A stretch of DNA of 37,736 nt, from assembly GCA_045591035.1 (NCBI GenBank), contig JAZNSG010000016.1, forward strand, positions 1-37,736, in the 5' to 3' direction. Position 1 is the first letter of the stretch. Each line of letters starts with the position of its first letter. The notes under the pieces were generated by a model that was not told the DNA's origin, searched no databases, and saw nothing but the letters and a program-made list of their open reading frames with translations. The position numbers and the translations under genes were made by a program. Shown one piece after another: positions 17,201 to 24,398 of the stretch. The DNA is from SIG440 sp045591035 (GTDB taxonomy: Bacteria; Bacillota; Clostridia; Monoglobales; Monoglobaceae).

Positions 17201-17752
17201 TTCAACTTTCTGAATTTCGTGTGAAGTTCTGAAACCATCAAAGAAGTGGAGGAAAGGAACTCTACCCTTGATAGCAGCTAGATGCGCTACACCACCGAGA
17301 TCCATTGTTTCCTGAACGCTACCTGATGCAAGCATTGCAAAACCTGTCTGACGACAAGCCATAACGTCCTGATGGTCGCCAAAAATGTTAAGTGCATGTG
17401 CAGCAAGAGCACGGGCACTAACGTGGAAAACTGTAGGAAGAAGTTCACCTGCAATTTTGTACATGTTAGGGATCATAAGAAGAAGACCCTGTGATGCTGT
17501 GAATGTTGTTGTAAGAGCACCTGCCTGAAGTGAACCGTGAACTGCACCTGCAGCACCTGCTTCAGACTGCATTTCAACAACGTCAACTGTCTCGCCGAAG
17601 ATGTTCTTCAGACCGTCTGCACTCCACTGGTCAACATTTTCAGCCATGTTGGAAGAGGGAGTGATAGGATAGATAGCAGCAACTTCTGTAAACGCATAGG
17701 CGCAATGTGCAGCAGCGCTGTTACCATCCATGGTTTTCATTTTTTTAGCCAT
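14237..17752 (-). CDS. nifJ: Pyruvate:ferredoxin (flavodoxin) oxidoreductase, single-chain
   Basis: 1171 aa from ATG 17752, preceded by AAGGAGG; a 15-residue in-frame extension upstream is rejected. Domains in order: pyruvate-binding/TPP pyrimidine domain (GNSAAAHCAYAF, IYPITPSS), gamma and transketolase C-like domains, a 2x[4Fe-4S] ferredoxin domain (CIQCNQCSLVCPH; CLGCGVCAQVCP), and the TPP-binding domain (GDGWAYDIGYGG, YSNTGGQASK) with the proximal-cluster Cys (GACAGCGETPY). It converts pyruvate and CoA to acetyl-CoA, CO2 and reduced ferredoxin, the central fermentative step of strict anaerobes. Monocistronic, with its own promoter. Strongly biased, uniform codon use suggests high expression. 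Confidence 0.97.
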   Translation of the reverse strand: MAKKMKTMDGNSAAAHCAYAFTEVAAIYPITPSSNMAENVDQWSADGLKNIFGETVDVVEMQSEAGAAGAVHGSLQAGALTTTFTASQGLLLMIPNMYKIAGELLPTVFHVSARALAAHALNIFGDHQDVMACRQTGFAMLASGSVQETMDLGGVAHLAAIKGRVPFLHFFDGFRTSHEIQKVEVMDYEDLKSLLDWDALKAFKDNALNPEHPVLRGTAQNADIYFQGREASNKYYEAIPDIVADYMKEITKITGREYKPFNYYGAPDATKVIVAMGSACEAIEETVDYINARGGKVGVVKVHLYRPFSAKYFFDVIPSTVEKIAVLDRTKEPGSLGEPLYLDVCNLYYGKENAPKIVGGRYGLGSKDTTPTQIMAVYNNLDADEPKNNFTIGIVDDVTNLSLELPEKINAAPEGTTRCKFWGFGSDGTVGANKDAIKIIGDNTDLYAQAYFDYDSKKSGGVTMSHLRFGKKPIKSTYLLDEADYIACHKPAYLTQYDVLEGLKKGGTFLLNCVWTPEELEEHLPANVKKYIAENEIEFYTINAVDVAVKVGLGPNRINMVTQSAFFKLSNVIDFDKAVELIKAAIKKTYGKKGDEIVKMNCDAVDGAIEALVKIDVPASWKDAVDKDVKENNVPDFIKNIVQPVNAQAGNKLPVSTFAGIEDGTFETGTSRFEKRGVAVNVPAWDINKCIQCNQCSLVCPHAAIRPVLLNADEAANKPAGFETKAATGFAGMEYRIQVSPLDCLGCGVCAQVCPAKEKALTMKPIAEVECEAPNWEFAMTVSSKQDEIDITKSTKNSQFATPMLEFSGACAGCGETPYIKLITQLFGDRMMVANATGCTSIWGGSAPSMPYCKNAEGKGPAWANSLFEDNAEFGLGMVLANKKIRNTLVSRMNSVMDVVKPELAAAFKAWIEGKDNADASKAAAKEIAALIKDADMSNAAIKEIADRTDFLVKRSQWVFGGDGWAYDIGYGGLDHVIASGEDINIFVVDTEVYSNTGGQASKATPTAAVAKFAASGMKTKKKDLGMIGTTYGYVYVAQIALGADMNQALKAIKEAEAYPGPSLIIAYAPCINHGIKVGMANTIAEEKKAVQTGYWHLWRYNPLLKEEGKNPFILDSKEPTGTVKEFLEGENRYLMLKKAFPEVAAQLFDKAEKDLIERYEIYKKKAAEEC

Positions 17753-17828
17753 GAAAAAAGCCTCCTTAAAGTATATGAATTTAATTAATTTTATCAAATT
17801 TGTACGACCACATAGTCACACAGCTAAC

Positions 17829-17857
17829 ATTATAACATATCTTTTTCAGAAATTCAA
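17829..17857 (-). promoter_or_regulatory. Promoter of nifJ
   Basis: Minus strand: TTGAAT (17852-17857), 17-nt spacer, TATAAT (17829-17834). The leader of about 70 nt ends in a strong ribosome site. The rest of the 270-bp gap up to tsf is AT-rich and holds only the tsf terminator. Confidence 0.65.
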
Positions 17858-17973
17858 ACATATTTTGAAAAAAAGTTAAAAATATATGATTTTAACAGCG
17901 TTTTTTGTAAAAACAGGGCAAAATATGTGTAATTGGGGAAAAATTAACAATGTTTTGTGCGTTTTAAACAGTA

Positions 17974-18010
17974 AAAAACGATTATCTCCAAATGGAGAAA
18001 AGCGTTTTCG
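17974..18010 (-). terminator. Probable terminator of rpsB-tsf
   Basis: Minus strand: an imperfect stem around CTCC/GGAG with flanking AACG/CGTT pairing, then a T-run (17975-17980 on the plus strand are As), about 20 bp after the tsf stop. Confidence 0.55.
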
Positions 18011-18025
18011 GTGTTAAATTAAATA

Positions 18026-18937
18026 TTAGTTGCCGGCCATCTTTGCAACTTCAGCTGCAAAGTCGTCAACTCTTTTCTCAAGACCTTCGCCTTTTTCAAG
18101 ACGTGCAAACTTAACAACTTCGATATCTGTGCCGATTTCATTAGCAACATTCTTGAGGAATTTAGCAACAGTCAAGTCGCCATCCTTGATGTAAGGCTGT
18201 TCAACCAAACAAATTTCTTTGTAGAATTTCTGGATACGACCAACAACCATTTTGTCAACGATTGCTTCGGGTTTTCCTTCGTTGAGAGCCTGAGCTTTAA
18301 GAATTTCCTTCTCTTTCTCAAGAACGTCAGCGGGAACTTCATCACTCTTAACGTATTTTGGCATAACAGCTGCAATCTGCATTGCTACGTCTTTTGCTGC
18401 TGCTTTAAAAGCGGGTTCGGTTGCCTTTGATTCGTCACCGAGCTTGAAGTTAACCAAAACACCGATTTTGCCACCACCGTGGATGTAAGCTTCGTTTACA
18501 CCTTCGTAACGTTCGAAACGACGGAGGTTCATATTTTCGCCAATTGTAGCGATTTTTTCTGTGAGAGCTTCACCAACAGTCTGGTTGTCATAAAGAGGAG
18601 CAGCCTTAAGTGCTTCAACGTCTGCAGGATTTGTGTCTGCTATGCATTTAGCAACATCCATAACAAAGTTCTGGAAGTCAACGTTTTTAGCTACGAAGTC
18701 TGTTTCGGTGTTTATTTCAACAACAACACCTACATTTCCAAATACAACAGAGGTAACAAGACCTTCAGCTGCAATTCTGCCGGCTTTCTTAGCAGCAGTA
18801 GCAAGTCCCTTTTCTCTAAGGAACTCAACGGCTTTATCCATATCACCGTCAGTTTCGGTGAGCGCCTTTTTGCAGTCCATCATACCGCAGTTTGTCATCT
18901 CTCTGAGAGTTTTAACATCTTGTGCAGTAAATGCCAT
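18026..18937 (-). CDS. tsf: Elongation factor Ts
   Basis: 303 aa. The N-terminal UBA-like region FTAQDVKTLREMTNCGMMDCKKAL and the TDFVAKN motif are diagnostic (the usual TGAGMMDCK reads TNCGMMDCK); a core with two EF-Ts subdomains follows. It is the guanine-nucleotide exchange factor for EF-Tu. It lies 30 bp after rpsB in the near-universal rpsB-tsf operon and ends at a terminator. Confidence 0.97.
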   Translation of the reverse strand: MAFTAQDVKTLREMTNCGMMDCKKALTETDGDMDKAVEFLREKGLATAAKKAGRIAAEGLVTSVVFGNVGVVVEINTETDFVAKNVDFQNFVMDVAKCIADTNPADVEALKAAPLYDNQTVGEALTEKIATIGENMNLRRFERYEGVNEAYIHGGGKIGVLVNFKLGDESKATEPAFKAAAKDVAMQIAAVMPKYVKSDEVPADVLEKEKEILKAQALNEGKPEAIVDKMVVGRIQKFYKEICLVEQPYIKDGDLTVAKFLKNVANEIGTDIEVVKFARLEKGEGLEKRVDDFAAEVAKMAGN

Positions 18938-18967
18938 TTTATTTCACTCGCTTTCTCTAATTTAAAA

Positions 18968-19717
18968 TTATTCTTCAATCATATCAAGAGAAACTTCTTC
19001 TTCAGCAGTTTCTTCAACAGTTTCAGTTACCTGTTCGCCCTGTTTGCCTTCAATGATAGCGTTACCGATGGTAGAAACAATAAGTTTTACCGCACGGATA
19101 GCATCATCATTACCGGGAATAGCGTAGTCTGCTTCTTCAGGGTCGCAGTTTGTATCGACAATAGCGATTACCGGAATACCAAGCTTGTGAGCTTCAGCAA
19201 TAGCGTTCTTTTCTTTTCTTGGGTCAACAACGAACATAGCAGAAGGGATTTCTCTCATTTCCTTGATACCGCCAAGATATTTTTCAAGACGTTCTTCTTC
19301 AAGGTTGAGCTTGAGAACTTCCTTCTTGGGAAGAAGTTCCATTGTGCCGTCTTCGTTCATCTTCTTAAGCTGATAAAGTCTGTCAATTCTTCTTTTGATT
19401 GTCTTGAAGTTTGTGAGCATACCGCCAAGCCATCTTGCGTTTACATAGTACATACCGGTTCTTTCAGCTTCCTCGCGGATAGCATCCTGAGCCTGTTTCT
19501 TTGTGCCTACAAAAAGAACTGTACCGCCATCTGCAACGATGTCACGAACGAAGAAGTATGCTTCTTCAATCTTCTTTGCAGTCTTCTGCAAGTCGATAAT
19601 GTAGATGCCGTTTCTTTCTGTAAAAATGTACTCAGCCATTTTAGGATTCCAACGGCGAGTCTGGTGTCCAAAATGAACACCTGCTTCAAGCAATTGCTTC
19701 ATTTGAATAACTCCCAT
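18968..19717 (-). CDS. rpsB: 30S ribosomal protein S2
   Basis: 249 aa. MKQLLEAGVHFGHQTRRWNP, ARWLGGMLTN, and FVVDPRKEKNAIAEA are hallmark S2 segments; a Glu-rich C-terminal tail ends the chain. The ATG has TTGGAGGTG upstream. The leader of about 140 nt from a consensus promoter contains a strong hairpin, consistent with autoregulation. Confidence 0.97.
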   Translation of the reverse strand: MGVIQMKQLLEAGVHFGHQTRRWNPKMAEYIFTERNGIYIIDLQKTAKKIEEAYFFVRDIVADGGTVLFVGTKKQAQDAIREEAERTGMYYVNARWLGGMLTNFKTIKRRIDRLYQLKKMNEDGTMELLPKKEVLKLNLEEERLEKYLGGIKEMREIPSAMFVVDPRKEKNAIAEAHKLGIPVIAIVDTNCDPEEADYAIPGNDDAIRAVKLIVSTIGNAIIEGKQGEQVTETVEETAEEEVSLDMIEE

Positions 19718-19857
19718 GATTTTACACCTCCAAAAGTTTTATACCTCCATCACAATCAACTTGCAAGGGAACTGTCATGGGTAGTGCAGCACTACCCCCG
19801 CAATCCTGCGATGTGCGTATTTATAATTATGCTAAACAGCCATTCAGCCACTTAACC
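19718..19857 (-). promoter_or_regulatory. Structured rpsB leader
   Basis: The transcribed leader between the predicted start near 19857 and rpsB has an 8-bp perfect hairpin (19779-19786 with 19790-19797) and further potential pairing. rpsB leaders that bind S2 are known in other bacteria; whether this one is homologous cannot be decided by eye. Confidence 0.4.
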
Positions 19858-19863
19858 TGAACA

Positions 19864-19892
19864 ATTATAGCACGGATGGGTATGTTTGTCAA
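19864..19892 (-). promoter_or_regulatory. Consensus promoter of rpsB-tsf
   Basis: Minus strand: TTGACA (19887-19892), 17-nt spacer, TATAAT (19864-19869); a perfect match, fitting a highly expressed translation operon. Confidence 0.85.
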
Positions 19893-19982
19893 TAATAAAT
19901 TGTAAAAATAATTGATTTTATTTTTTGAATTCAACACGCCAATAACAGTAGTTTAAAGATCTCAAAATAATTATTACCACCC

Positions 19983-20011
19983 TTGACATAAAAAACGGAA
20001 TGTGGTATTCT
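19983..20011 (+). promoter_or_regulatory. Promoter of the rhamnulokinase gene
   Basis: TTGACA (19983-19988), 17-nt spacer, TATTCT (20006-20011). Predicted start near 20018 leaves a leader of about 110 nt. Confidence 0.7.
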
Positions 20012-20050
20012 AATGGTACGTATATAGTGAATACAAAAAGGTAAAATGCC

Positions 20051-20091
20051 CAATTTTATGAAAAATTGAAAGGGCCGCATCGCGGCTCTTT
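20051..20091 (+). promoter_or_regulatory. Tandem hairpins in the rhamnulokinase leader
   Basis: Two adjacent stems: an AT-rich 7-bp hairpin (20051-20057 with 20062-20068) and a GC-rich 10-bp hairpin (20069-20078 with 20082-20091, one G-U). The second ends in only three Ts, so it is a weak attenuator candidate; it may instead affect mRNA stability. Confidence 0.35.
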
Positions 20092-20126
20092 GATTGTAAA
20101 ATAAAACATATTGAGAGGTGTCTGAA

Positions 20127-21566
20127 TTGAAGAAAGTTTTGGCAATTGATTTCGGTGCATCCAGCGGCAGAGCTATTATTGGCTCTTTTGACGGTAAAAA
20201 GATTGAACTTACCGAGGTTCACAGATTTGCAAATGAACCAATTGAAGAAAATGGTTCACTTCATTGGGATGTTAAAAAGCTTTTTGAGGAGATAAAAATC
20301 GGCATCAAAAAAGCAAGTGAAGTTTCCGATTTTGAGAGTATTGCTATTGATACATGGGGCGTGGATTACGGCATAATAACAAAAGATGGCAGCCTTTTTG
20401 CAAATCCCCATCATTACAGAGATTCTAGAACAGATAAAGCTTTAGAAAAAGCCTATAAGATAGTACCTGAAAAAGAGCTTTATGATATGACAGGAACTCA
20501 GATAATGAATATAAACACACTTTTTCAGTTGCTTGTTGAGGAAAATATAGATAAGGCAGATAAGATTTTGTTTATGCCTGATTTGTTTGGATATTTTCTG
20601 ACAGGTAAGAAGTATACGGAGAGTACAATTTGCTCTACTTCGCAAATGTTTGACCAGGAAAAGTGTGATTGGAACTATGAGATAATCGACAAATTTGGTT
20701 ATCCAAGAAACATATTCTCTGAGATAGTAAAGGCAGGAACTGTTGTTGGTCTTCTTAAAGAAGAGTTAGTGGCAGAGCTTGGAATAACAAATAAAGATGT
20801 GATTGCTGTTGCAGGGCATGATACAGCAAGTGCTGTAGCTGCTGTGCCCGCAAAAGAAAAGGATTTCCTTTTTATTTCCTGCGGTACATGGTCATTATAT
20901 GGCACAGTAGTTGACGGACCGATTATTTCAGAAAAATCCAACAATTATAATATTACTAACGAATATGGTTTTGGCGGAAAGACAAGATTTCTTAAAAACA
21001 TAATAGGTCTTTGGCTTATTCAGGAAACAAAACGTCAGTACACAAGGGAAGAAAAAAATTACAGCTATGCAGACATGGAGAAATTGGCTCTTAATGCAGA
21101 ACCCTTTAAGTTTTTTATTGATCCCGATGACCCGATGTTTGTTCCTCCGGGGGATATGCCGGGAAGAATAAAAGAATACTGTAAGAAAACAGGTCAGGGT
21201 GTACCGGAGACCGATGGTGAAATTATTCGTTGTATATATGAAAGCATAGCAATGAAATACAAGATGACATCAGATATGATTGAAGACTGTACTCAAAAAA
21301 CATATTCCTCTATCCATATGGTAGGTGGAGGTACAAAAGACAATCTTCTTTGTCAGCTTACAGCAAACGCAACCGGAAAAACTGTCCTTGCAGGTCCCAT
21401 TGAAGCTACTGCTATGGGAAATGTGGCAGTACAGCTTTATGCGAAAGGTTACATTCAGAATCTTGCGGAAACAATAAAAAATTCTGCTGAAATCGCTGAA
21501 TATACCCCGGACAGCGAAGATAAATGGGATGATGCATATAAAAGATTTGCGGAGATAGTTAAATAG
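20127..21566 (+). CDS. rhaB: Rhamnulokinase (FGGY kinase)
   Basis: 479 aa from TTG 20127, with GAGAGG 8 nt upstream; the in-frame GTG at 20118 overlaps that site. FGGY-family features: N-terminal DFGASSGRAIIG phosphate loop, AIDTWGVDYG, HHYRDSRT, GHDTASAV and SCGTWSLYG, and a C-terminal HMVGGGTKDNLLCQ adenosine motif. The RDSRT and GTWSLYG signatures are those of rhamnulokinase, which phosphorylates L-rhamnulose. No rhamnose isomerase, aldolase or regulator is nearby, so the substrate could be a related deoxy-ketose or the rest of the pathway is elsewhere. Confidence 0.85.
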   Translation: MKKVLAIDFGASSGRAIIGSFDGKKIELTEVHRFANEPIEENGSLHWDVKKLFEEIKIGIKKASEVSDFESIAIDTWGVDYGIITKDGSLFANPHHYRDSRTDKALEKAYKIVPEKELYDMTGTQIMNINTLFQLLVEENIDKADKILFMPDLFGYFLTGKKYTESTICSTSQMFDQEKCDWNYEIIDKFGYPRNIFSEIVKAGTVVGLLKEELVAELGITNKDVIAVAGHDTASAVAAVPAKEKDFLFISCGTWSLYGTVVDGPIISEKSNNYNITNEYGFGGKTRFLKNIIGLWLIQETKRQYTREEKNYSYADMEKLALNAEPFKFFIDPDDPMFVPPGDMPGRIKEYCKKTGQGVPETDGEIIRCIYESIAMKYKMTSDMIEDCTQKTYSSIHMVGGGTKDNLLCQLTANATGKTVLAGPIEATAMGNVAVQLYAKGYIQNLAETIKNSAEIAEYTPDSEDKWDDAYKRFAEIVK

Positions 21567-21636
21567 TTTTATATCCGCACAAAATACCTGACGTAGGGTA
21601 TGAAAGCTCAAAAAATGAAGCATTTTTACAATTTGC

Positions 21637-21665
21637 TTGATTTTTAAATGAAGATATAGTATACT
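21637..21665 (+). promoter_or_regulatory. Promoter of mtrB-pgsA
   Basis: TTGATT (21637-21642), 17-nt spacer, TATACT (21660-21665), 63 nt upstream of the mtrB start. Confidence 0.6.
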
Positions 21666-21727
21666 TTAGTGAAAAAGCATATGTCAGGTTAAAAGTGCTG
21701 AAACTTTGAAAGTTTGAGGGTGTATGT

Positions 21728-21964
21728 ATGAGTGAAAATTTTAAATCAGATGCAACTTCCGGGGATTATGTAGCTGTTGTGGCAGAGGCTGACGGGGTAA
21801 ATATAATTGGTATTACCCGTGGAAGAGACACCAAATTTCACCACACTGAAAAATTGGATAAGGGTGAAGTTTATATAGCACAATTTACGGAAAATACATC
21901 AGCAATAAAAATCAGCGGTAAAGCAAAGGTGTACACTAAAATGGGTGTTATTCAAGGTGAATAG
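21728..21964 (+). CDS. mtrB: TRAP family (trp RNA-binding attenuation protein) homologue
   Basis: 78 aa. From about residue 13 it aligns without gaps to Bacillus MtrB: DGVNIIGITRG, TKFHHTEKLDKGEVYIAQFTE and TSAIKISGKA. Tryptophan-pocket residues are kept (T30, T35, Q52, T54, T57, S58, matching Bacillus T25, T30, Q47, T49, T52, S53). Of the RNA contacts, K42 and K61 match K37 and K56, but the essential R58 is replaced by S63. TRAP forms an 11-mer ring that binds GAG/UAG repeats when loaded with Trp. ATG with GAGGGTG upstream. pgsA follows 33 bp later; no trp gene lies in the window, so its targets are elsewhere or different. Confidence 0.92.
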   Translation: MSENFKSDATSGDYVAVVAEADGVNIIGITRGRDTKFHHTEKLDKGEVYIAQFTENTSAIKISGKAKVYTKMGVIQGE

Positions 21965-21997
21965 CGATTTTCACTTTGTTTATTGGAGGATAGCTAA

Positions 21998-22543
21998 ATG
22001 ATACCGAATATATTGACTACTGTCAGACTTATAATAATTCCAATTTTTGCATATTCGTTTTTTTCGGCAAAAAGCCTTATGGTGCCGGCTCTGCTTTTCT
22101 TGCTGTCAGGAATTACTGATGTGGTAGATGGCTGGATAGCACGTCGTTTTAATATGATTACGGATGTGGGAAGAGTTTATGACCCGTTGGTGGACAAACT
22201 TATGCAGCTAACAGCGGTTATTTGCCTTGCTGTCAAGGATATTGTTCCAATCTGGGTTATTTGCGTAATTGCCGTTAAGGAATTGGCTATGATTACAGCC
22301 GGGTCGGTTCTTTACATAAAAAACATAGTTGTCAGTTCAAATTGGTATGGAAAGGCAGCTACCGTGTTCTTTTATGCGGTGATTTTTTTGCTCATCGTCT
22401 TCCCGGATATTAATACAGGATTTAAAATGATGCTTTTATCAGCGATGGTTGCTGTCTTTGTTATGGCAGCGATAGGGTATTTTGTTAAATTTGTGGAAAA
22501 CGAAGATAAGAAAATCTTCCATTGCAAGAAGGATAAGGTTTAG
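21998..22543 (+). CDS. pgsA: CDP-alcohol phosphatidyltransferase (phosphatidylglycerophosphate synthase type)
   Basis: 181 aa with about five membrane segments. The CDP-alcohol motif is complete: DVVDGWIAR followed after nine residues by GRVYDPLVDK. N-terminal MIPNILTTVRLIIIP is typical of PgsA, which makes phosphatidylglycerophosphate from CDP-diacylglycerol and glycerol-3-phosphate. A one-domain cardiolipin synthase of the same family is an alternative. ATG with TTGGAGG. Cotranscribed with mtrB (33-bp gap), an unexpected pairing. Confidence 0.85.
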   Translation: MIPNILTTVRLIIIPIFAYSFFSAKSLMVPALLFLLSGITDVVDGWIARRFNMITDVGRVYDPLVDKLMQLTAVICLAVKDIVPIWVICVIAVKELAMITAGSVLYIKNIVVSSNWYGKAATVFFYAVIFLLIVFPDINTGFKMMLLSAMVAVFVMAAIGYFVKFVENEDKKIFHCKKDKV

Positions 22544-22600
22544 CTTTCAATAAATGCCTGATTACCCAATAAAAAAAGGCATTTAAGGTTTCCTGTTTTG

Positions 22601-22629
22601 TTGACAAGCCTTGGTTGGTTTGATATAAT
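22601..22629 (+). promoter_or_regulatory. Consensus promoter of the BY-kinase/SLH operon
   Basis: TTGACA (22601-22606), 17-nt spacer, TATAAT (22624-22629), a perfect match, about 35 nt upstream of the first gene of a seven-gene operon. Confidence 0.85.
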
Positions 22630-22664
22630 TATAATATATAACTTTGTGTTAGTGAGGAATCTAT

Positions 22665-23495
22665 ATGGAACAGTTTGAAGATGTGAGTTTAAAACGACTG
22701 GCGGAGATATTATTGAAAAAGGCCGGGGTTATCATTGCTCTGACCTTAATAGCCGGCGTAATAGCTTTTGTTTACAGTGAAATGATGATAGTACCGGAGT
22801 ATGAATCTTCAGTTTCGTTGTACGTTAATAACGATATAGAAGAAACCATAGGTACGAGGGTTAACAGTGGTGACATTCAGGCTTCGCAAATGTTGGTTGA
22901 TACATATATCGTATTTGTAAAGAGTGATAAAGTTTTGAATAAGGTCAGCAGTGAACTTTATGAGGAACATAAGCTTCTTTACAGTTCAGATATGCTTAGA
23001 GAATGTATTTCTGCAAGTTCTGTTGATGCAACGGAAGTTTTTGAGGTTACCATAAGAGATACTGACCAGGAAAAGACAAAATTGATTGCAAACACCATAG
23101 CAGACGTTGCCCCCGAAATAATACAGAATTTGATTGATGGTAGCTCGGTAAAGGTCGTAGACTATGCGGTGCTTGGTGAAAGAGTGGCACCGAATGTTCA
23201 AAAGAATATGGTCTTTGGACTTATAGGTGGGTTCCTTCTCAGTTGTCTTTATGTTGTTCTCAGAGAAATCTTTGATATGAGAATAAAAACGGAGGATGAA
23301 CTTGAACAGTGGTTCAAGATTCCGATTTTGGGCGTTGTTCCTGATATATCAAATACCCAGACGGTAAAAACCGGGTATTATTCTTATCGACGAGGTAAGT
23401 CGGCATATGAATATAGAAGCAAGGAGGTGTCAGGCAGTGCAGGAAAGTCAAATAAAAATGAGTTGGTTTCAAAAACTCAGACAAATTCCAAGTAA
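22665..23495 (+). CDS. Wzz/CapA-type polysaccharide chain-length and BY-kinase adaptor
   Basis: 276 aa. A Wzz domain with a first membrane helix at about 21-40, an extracytoplasmic region with PEYESSVSLYV and two VDAT/VRDT-like strands, and a second helix at about 180-198, followed by a cytoplasmic tail of about 75 residues ending in Ser/Lys-rich sequence. In Firmicutes this protein activates the separate tyrosine kinase (next gene) and controls the length or export of a surface polysaccharide. The kinase gene begins inside its 3' end (59-nt overlap), typical of translational coupling. Confidence 0.88.
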   Translation: MEQFEDVSLKRLAEILLKKAGVIIALTLIAGVIAFVYSEMMIVPEYESSVSLYVNNDIEETIGTRVNSGDIQASQMLVDTYIVFVKSDKVLNKVSSELYEEHKLLYSSDMLRECISASSVDATEVFEVTIRDTDQEKTKLIANTIADVAPEIIQNLIDGSSVKVVDYAVLGERVAPNVQKNMVFGLIGGFLLSCLYVVLREIFDMRIKTEDELEQWFKIPILGVVPDISNTQTVKTGYYSYRRGKSAYEYRSKEVSGSAGKSNKNELVSKTQTNSK

Positions 23496-24339
23496 TATAG
23501 CAAGAGAAAAGCAACGCAGACTTATGGTACAAGACCATGAATTTGTGAGAGAAAAGATTTTAAACTCAAGAAGTTCTTTTCATGTTCGTGAAGCATACAA
23601 GACTCTTCGTACAAATTTGATTTTTTCACTTCCTTCGGATGATTGTAAAAAGCTTGTTGTGACGAGTGCTCTTGCATCTGAGGGAAAGAGTACAAACTGT
23701 CTGAATCTGGCAATTACTTTTGCTGAAATGGATGCAAAGGTCCTTATAATTGACTGTGACTTGCGTCGTCCTAATCTTGCAAGACTGCTTGATGTTCAGA
23801 ATGCCCCCGGACTCAGTAACTATCTTGTTGGGCTGAATTCTCTTGATGAAGTTATTCATAAATCTACCTACAACAACTTAAGTTACATCACAGCCGGTAA
23901 CATTCCGCCAAACCCTGTCGAACTTCTTGGCTCGGGGAATATGGAAAAGCTTGTTGCAAAATTAGAGGAAAAATTTGATTATATCTTTTTTGATACACCT
24001 CCCATTAATCTGGTTATAGACACTGCTCTTATTTCCAAATATGCACATGGTGTTATAATGATAGTCCTTCAGAATTCAACCGATAAAGAGGCTATAAGAT
24101 ATTCTTTAAATCAGCTCAATTTTGTAGGTTCAAAAATTCTTGGATTTGTTATGAATGGCGTTGTTTTCAGTAACAGTGGTTCATTCAAGAATGTTAACAA
24201 AAGAAAGTATTACAGATATTTTTCTTCCAAAGGAAAGAAAAAGAGCGGAAAAGGTATATATGGAAGTTATCGTAGTGGTTATGGTGGCTATGGAGGTTAT
24301 GGTCGCTATGGAGGCTATGGCAACAAATTGTCAAAGTAG
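23437..24339 (+). CDS. Bacterial tyrosine kinase (CpsD/CapB type) with Gly/Tyr-rich tail
   Basis: 300 aa from GTG 23437, with AAGGAGG 9 nt upstream; an ATG at 23407 is in frame but has no site. BY-kinase motifs: Walker A SALASEGKST, Walker A' VLIIDCDLRRP and Walker B FDYIFFDTPP. The last 46 or so residues contain ten Tyr, first as RKYYRYF and then as a Gly-Tyr repeat; such Tyr clusters are the autophosphorylation site that controls ring assembly with the CapA adaptor. The GGY repeat form is unusual. Overlaps the adaptor gene and is followed by the matching phosphatase. Confidence 0.92.
   Translation: MQESQIKMSWFQKLRQIPSNIAREKQRRLMVQDHEFVREKILNSRSSFHVREAYKTLRTNLIFSLPSDDCKKLVVTSALASEGKSTNCLNLAITFAEMDAKVLIIDCDLRRPNLARLLDVQNAPGLSNYLVGLNSLDEVIHKSTYNNLSYITAGNIPPNPVELLGSGNMEKLVAKLEEKFDYIFFDTPPINLVIDTALISKYAHGVIMIVLQNSTDKEAIRYSLNQLNFVGSKILGFVMNGVVFSNSGSFKNVNKRKYYRYFSSKGKKKSGKGIYGSYRSGYGGYGGYGRYGGYGNKLSK
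24277..24321 (+). repeat. Five 9-bp repeats encoding the Gly-Tyr tail
   Basis: Five tandem 9-nt units of the form GGYTATGGN (one starts CGC), 24277-24321, code for the GYG-type repeats. In-frame 9-nt slippage would change the number of phosphorylatable tyrosines by one per unit. Confidence 0.85.
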
Positions 24340-24347
24340 AAGATAAT

Positions 24348-24369
24348 CTGAGCCCGAATTCGGGCTTAG
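24348..24369 (+). other. Intercistronic hairpin, kinase to phosphatase
   Basis: A 9-bp stem, CTGAGCCCG (24348-24356) with CGGGCTTAG (24361-24369), loop AATT, no T-run. Probably an mRNA processing or stability element rather than a terminator. Confidence 0.5.
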
Positions 24370-24398
24370 AAATGTCTTTGCAAAATGGAGAATATTTT

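Noticed and set aside
14161..17300. Several long open frames overlapping nifJ in other frames
   Set aside because: Shadow frames of a highly biased gene; compositions are low complexity and no ribosome sites exist.
18479..19855. A 458-codon open frame on the plus strand
   Set aside because: It runs antisense through tsf and rpsB, has no ribosome site, and its Phe/Ser-rich translation is what the complement of these genes gives.
21666..21727. TRAP-type GAG/UAG repeats in the mtrB leader
   Set aside because: Only scattered GAG/TAG triplets, without the regular 2-3 nt spacing required.
22552..22584. AAATGCCT / AGGCATTT inverted repeat after pgsA
   Set aside because: 17-nt loop and no T-run, so weak as a terminator; no other role visible.
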